Assembly: GCA_015222985.1 (NCBI GenBank)
Contig: JADFWI010000530.1
Coordinates: 1 to 6,522, forward strand
Source: Pseudomonadota bacterium
GTDB taxonomy: Bacteria; Desulfobacterota; Desulfobacteria; Desulfobacterales; C00003060
DNA length: 6,522 bases
Reading direction: 5' to 3'
Program-made: the position numbers and the translations under genes
Part shown: positions 6,514 through 6,522 of the stretch, in pieces
How the letters are laid out: every line of letters starts with the position of its first letter
Position numbering within the stretch: the stretch's first letter is position 1
Notes under the pieces: model-generated
What the model saw: the letters and a program-made list of their open reading frames with translations, nothing else
What the model was told of the DNA's origin: nothing
The model's database searches: none

Positions 6514-6522
6514 CTACATACG

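Overview
This window is an ordinary chromosomal housekeeping stretch with six complete protein genes. The only substantial gene-free stretch is the leftmost 237 bases. I see no mobile element, CRISPR array, RNA gene or defence-type cassette, and no sign of an undescribed multi-gene system. The organism is a bacterium of moderate GC content. The two-gene (alpha plus beta) glycyl-tRNA synthetase excludes archaea, eukaryotes and the bacterial groups that use the single-chain enzyme. The gene mix (glyQS, a PiT/DUF47 pair, a YkgJ-type cysteine-cluster protein) and the overall protein style fit Desulfobacterota (the former Deltaproteobacteria). That placement is an impression from memory, not a computed one.

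Layout from right to left, in the direction of most transcription: glyQ (5621-6502, minus) and glyS (3492-5591, minus) form a compact operon with a 29-base gap. They encode the two subunits of glycyl-tRNA synthetase. The glyQ promoter lies beyond the right edge. A lone plus-strand gene for an ADP-ribose-pyrophosphatase-like Nudix hydrolase (2964-3500) faces glyS tail to tail, and the two coding regions overlap by 9 bases. It is divergent from the gene on its left across 91 bases.

The left half is a minus-strand block: a YkgJ-family CxxCxxxCC metal-binding protein (2243-2872), a PiT-family phosphate permease (931-2187), and a DUF47/PhoU-like protein (238-903). The last two are a classic functional pair, a low-affinity metal-phosphate symporter with its probable accessory or regulatory partner, separated by 27 bases. 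A consensus TTGACA box at the 3' end of the ykgJ-like gene, followed by an AT-rich -10-like element, suggests that the phosphate pair has its own promoter and need not rely on read-through.

The leftmost 237 bases are non-coding. They hold a three-unit heptamer tandem repeat and an imperfect palindrome, but no convincing terminator. The points most worth a second look are the overlapping convergent gene ends, the candidate promoter with an inverted repeat at its -35 box, and a second cysteine triad in the YkgJ-like protein.
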